Positions 25,138 to 27,849 of a stretch of DNA of 27,849 nt are shown here, one piece after another (position 1 is the stretch's first letter; every line of letters starts with the position of its first letter). This DNA is from Plakobranchus ocellatus (taxonomy: Eukaryota > Mollusca > Gastropoda > Plakobranchidae). The position numbers and the translations under genes were made by a program. The DNA lies in contig BLXT01000774.1 in the NCBI GenBank assembly GCA_019648995.1, forward strand, positions 192,627 to 220,475. Reading direction: 5' to 3'. The notes under the pieces were generated by a model, which was given only the letters and a program-made list of their open reading frames with translations, was not told the origin of the DNA and ran no database searches.

Positions 25138-25901
25138 GTAGGCCTGTCAAGTCCTGTGAGAAAAATAAATTCACCAAGCAATGAAAAGGCTATGAGATGC
25201 AACTTGTTTCAAATTTTCATAAAACAATAATACAATTGTTTTCATGTTCTGAGTCTTAAAGTATAGGAATTATATTTATGTAATCACAAAGCCAATTTTA
25301 TTCAGTTGTAATTACATTGTTGCGATAATCCTGTAAAATTGAGTGAGCACCATAGCATAACGGAAATATGTTGGGCCTGTCACAGTAATAGAAAAAAAAG
25401 CTTTCACTGAGTCAAATTGTAACGAATAAAAAAGGGGAAAATGCAATACCAGTCCTCACTGATTTTGTTTAATTAAGCCAAAACTCCATATTTTTGGTTT
25501 CTTATCTACACACCCATGGTTATTATGAGAACAGGAATAGGATGTACACATCAGTTGGAAAAAGTCATATATTTCATAAGTTATTATATACATCTACCAT
25601 GTCCTTTTTGGTGCAGCTATAGTATGTTCCAATGGGAAGGCATTAAACATACCATGTATAGGATATGATTACAAATGGGTAAATTTAATATTTTAGCAAC
25701 CAAAATAAACAACCATTTCGAATTTCAAATTATTCAGGAGTCCAATTTTGGGAAATCTATCATGTAGTTTAGTTAGTCACTTCATTTTGCCTATAATACT
25801 ACATCAGGCCCATAATGTTCTATTTTCAGTTATTTCTTGTGTTGTGGAATGGCATTTTGCAGCTAGTTTTAAAACTTTTATAGTTTATGTCTCCGAAAAA
25901 A

Positions 25902-25905
25902 NNNN
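25902..25905. other. assembly gap (4 N) inside an A run
   Basis: Four unread bases flanked by A on both sides; an open frame across them is meaningless. Confidence 0.95.
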
Positions 25906-26003
25906 AAAAAATATATTTGATAATTTTCTCAATTACCCTGTTGTATTCTGAAAACATGAAATACTATGATTACTTTACTATTTTGAATTTTCCTTTTAAA
26001 TAG

Positions 26004-26074
26004 TTGGTCTTGGTGAAGCAGGGGGTGTAAAGTCAGTGTTGCAGAATGACAAAGATGCAACTTCATTCCTAAGT
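26004..26074 (+). other. unassigned exon-like segment
   Basis: This 71-nt open stretch follows ttaaatag and precedes gtatgt. It reads GLGEAGGVKSVLQNDKDATS then FLS. Its phase does not join directly to the segment at 25045-25137, which argues against a simple two-exon gene. Function unknown. Confidence 0.22.
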
Positions 26075-27467
26075 GTATGTTTTATACGTTAACACTAGGA
26101 AGGTTGAGTTTGTATACATGATTGATACACCATTTCAAATGCAGTGTCAGGTTATGCCTATTCGATTAAAATTTTAAAGTTGTAAAATATATATCATGTG
26201 TATCCATCTGGAGGCAAAAAACTGACTGTTGCAAAATGAAATAAAAAAATTGTATGAAACAGCATTGCACAATAATGCATACATACTCAGGATTTTGTCT
26301 TATTAATTCCTTGTGGTTTTTTTTGTGTGTTTTTTTTTTTAGTCATGATACCTCATATTATCAATAGACGTGTTTGATGTGGATTTGAGGATGACATTAA
26401 ATACAGGCCTATAAACTTTTTAATTCCGCTTGACAGGGCTGATGATCAAGATTTTTTTTGGTGCGAGCAAAACAAAATCCGTCAAAATCCTTCAGCGAAC
26501 AAACGTTTGCACCTCTTCAATTTTGAAAAACAAGTTTAGCGTTCAATTGTTTGCTATGTATCGCCTGAAAGACTGCTGTCTGCGACTGGAACAGTTCTTT
26601 AGATCTTTTAATTTGGGGATCAAATAATCATAACCGCATAGCATTTAGATGCCTTCCGAGATTTACATAGAGCATTTGACTTCGTATTGACAAACTGTAC
26701 GTTCAAAATCATAGGATTCTCATATTTTAGAGGAATTTTTGTTGTCCTTTAAAGGGCAGGTTGTGGTTATTGCAGGTGTCAGAAATACCAACACATAGGA
26801 AATGCGGACATAGGGAATCGGTGACACACACTTTTCGAATACATGTGCATTCTTTCAATCCATCATTCTTTTTAAATCGCTTTATATACCACATTATTAT
26901 TCTCTATAATGCTATAAACACTTGTCGATGATATTTATTTAAAAGAAAATAGTGCAGTGAATTTTGGAAGGATCTTTTCCTGGTGAAACTTTTAGTTGCA
27001 GAAACTTATCTTTTCTGATTATATTGCTTCATTCTTTTTGTTTGAACTTTAGAAGAAAATGATCTCTAGGTCAGGAGAGACTTAAATGTAAATTCAGAAT
27101 TAAATTATCTTTCTGCTGATTATAATATGTGCCCGATTTTGTAAGTTGAAAAATTGCTTTTTTTCTGGGACAATCTCAAAGTCAAATCATGTTTGTGGAA
27201 TCTGCCAATAATGATATTATTGTTTCGATTCTGAGCTTGGGAGTTCATCTTTTTTTTTTTTTGAACATTTTAAAGTTGGACAAAAACAGACCTAGATCTA
27301 AATGCCTCATACTCATAAGTGTGTGCAACATATCCAAACCATTAGGAATGCCACTGAGGGTGTTCCACTGAGACTAGTGAGAGGGTCTCATTCAAGACAT
27401 TACCATGGACCTAGATCTATTATTTCTTCTTGTTCTGCAATTTCCGCTCATTCTCAGTATAGGCTTA

Positions 27468-27830
27468 GGCACTGGTGGAGGACTGCGGTCCCTATCAGTT
27501 TTCCTCCTAAATTGGATGGCCATTTCGATTATTTAACGCCAATGGGTGTACACACTACTAGATCTACTAGATCTAGATTTAGTACTAATTCATTTTTTTT
27601 TTTAATGATTTAATGTTTCTTAAACGGCTGGCTCGATTTTTATGAAACTTTGAAAAAAAAGGCACTGGTGGAGGACTGCGGTCCCTATCAGTTTTCCTCC
27701 TAAAGTGGATGGCCATTTCGATTATTTAACGCCGATGGGTGTACAAACTACTGCTACTTCGATATTTTTTTTTTTATGATGTTTCTTTAACGGCTGGCTC
27801 TATTTCTATGGAAGTTAGAAAAAAAAATTA
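27468..27830. repeat. 193-bp tandem repeat, two units
   Basis: Units start at 27468 and 27661 with GGCACTGGTGGAGGACTGCG. Both carry CCTATCAGTTTTCCTCCTAA, ATTTCGATTATTTAACGCC, an AT-rich spacer and AACGGCTGGCTC. The second copy has scattered substitutions and a shorter spacer. The array may continue beyond the window. Confidence 0.88.
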
Positions 27831-27849
27831 TTCTCATAATATCAGCTAC

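Larger units (their letters stand above)
24862..27467. other. upstream side of HSBP1, probably a long first intron
   Basis: Mostly AT-rich. It holds the two exon-like plus-strand segments, a small N gap and a CpG-richer patch near 26450-26600. CTAGATCT motifs lie at 27293 and 27412. The expected minus-strand exon encoding QDLT is not visible. Confidence 0.4.

Noticed and set aside
25139-25165. Minus-strand QDLTG reading as HSBP1 exon 1
   Set aside because: CAG GAC TTG ACA GGC is present, but no GT donor follows in the required place and the residues before it do not fit the family.
26430-26640. CpG-richer stretch with a 65-codon plus-strand frame as a gene
   Set aside because: The acceptor-like bases are plausible but the protein reading has no recognisable features and two frames are equally open. 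A promoter-like patch is as likely, so I left it as a composition note.

Overview
The window looks like a gene-poor, strongly AT-rich stretch of an animal nuclear genome. Exons are short, splice sites are GT/AG, introns of 0.2-2.7 kb are full of small transposons, and intron DNA is rich in homopolymers. The palindromic motif CTAGATCTAGAT recurs many times. From memory this motif is common in heterobranch gastropods, so a mollusc, probably a gastropod, is my best guess. That placement is inference.

Left three quarters (1-21020, + strand): the 3' part of GPATCH1, a G-patch spliceosomal protein. I resolve 17 consecutive coding exons from 394 to the stop codon at 20951-20953. Splice phases agree throughout, giving 2,651 coding nt (about 883 codons). 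The window opens inside an intron just after the G-patch motif, so the N-terminus and most of the G-patch lie upstream. The introns carry a solo LTR with 5-bp target duplications (4681-5378), a decayed mariner (about 7979-9162), two copies of a short TIR element, a 490-bp pogo/Tigger-like MITE (19994-20483), and a four-unit tandem array that duplicated the end of exon 9 with its 5' splice site (11202-11539).

Right part (23.5-27.8 kb, - strand): the 3' part of HSBP1, the small coiled-coil heat shock factor binding protein. It is convergent with GPATCH1. Two coding exons are clear. The intron between them has no GT/AG solution but fits a minor-spliceosome (U12-type) AT-AC intron: ATATCCTTT at the 5' end, TTTCTTAAC as branch site, and terminal AC. 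The first coding exon was not found, so it probably lies beyond the right edge. The last 380 bp hold a dimer of a 193-bp tandem repeat that runs to the window end.

GPATCH1 itself works in the spliceosome, and the neighbouring HSBP1 needs the minor spliceosome to mature. I see no direct link between them beyond convergent neighbourhood. There is no prokaryotic-style system, CRISPR array, rRNA or convincing tRNA here.
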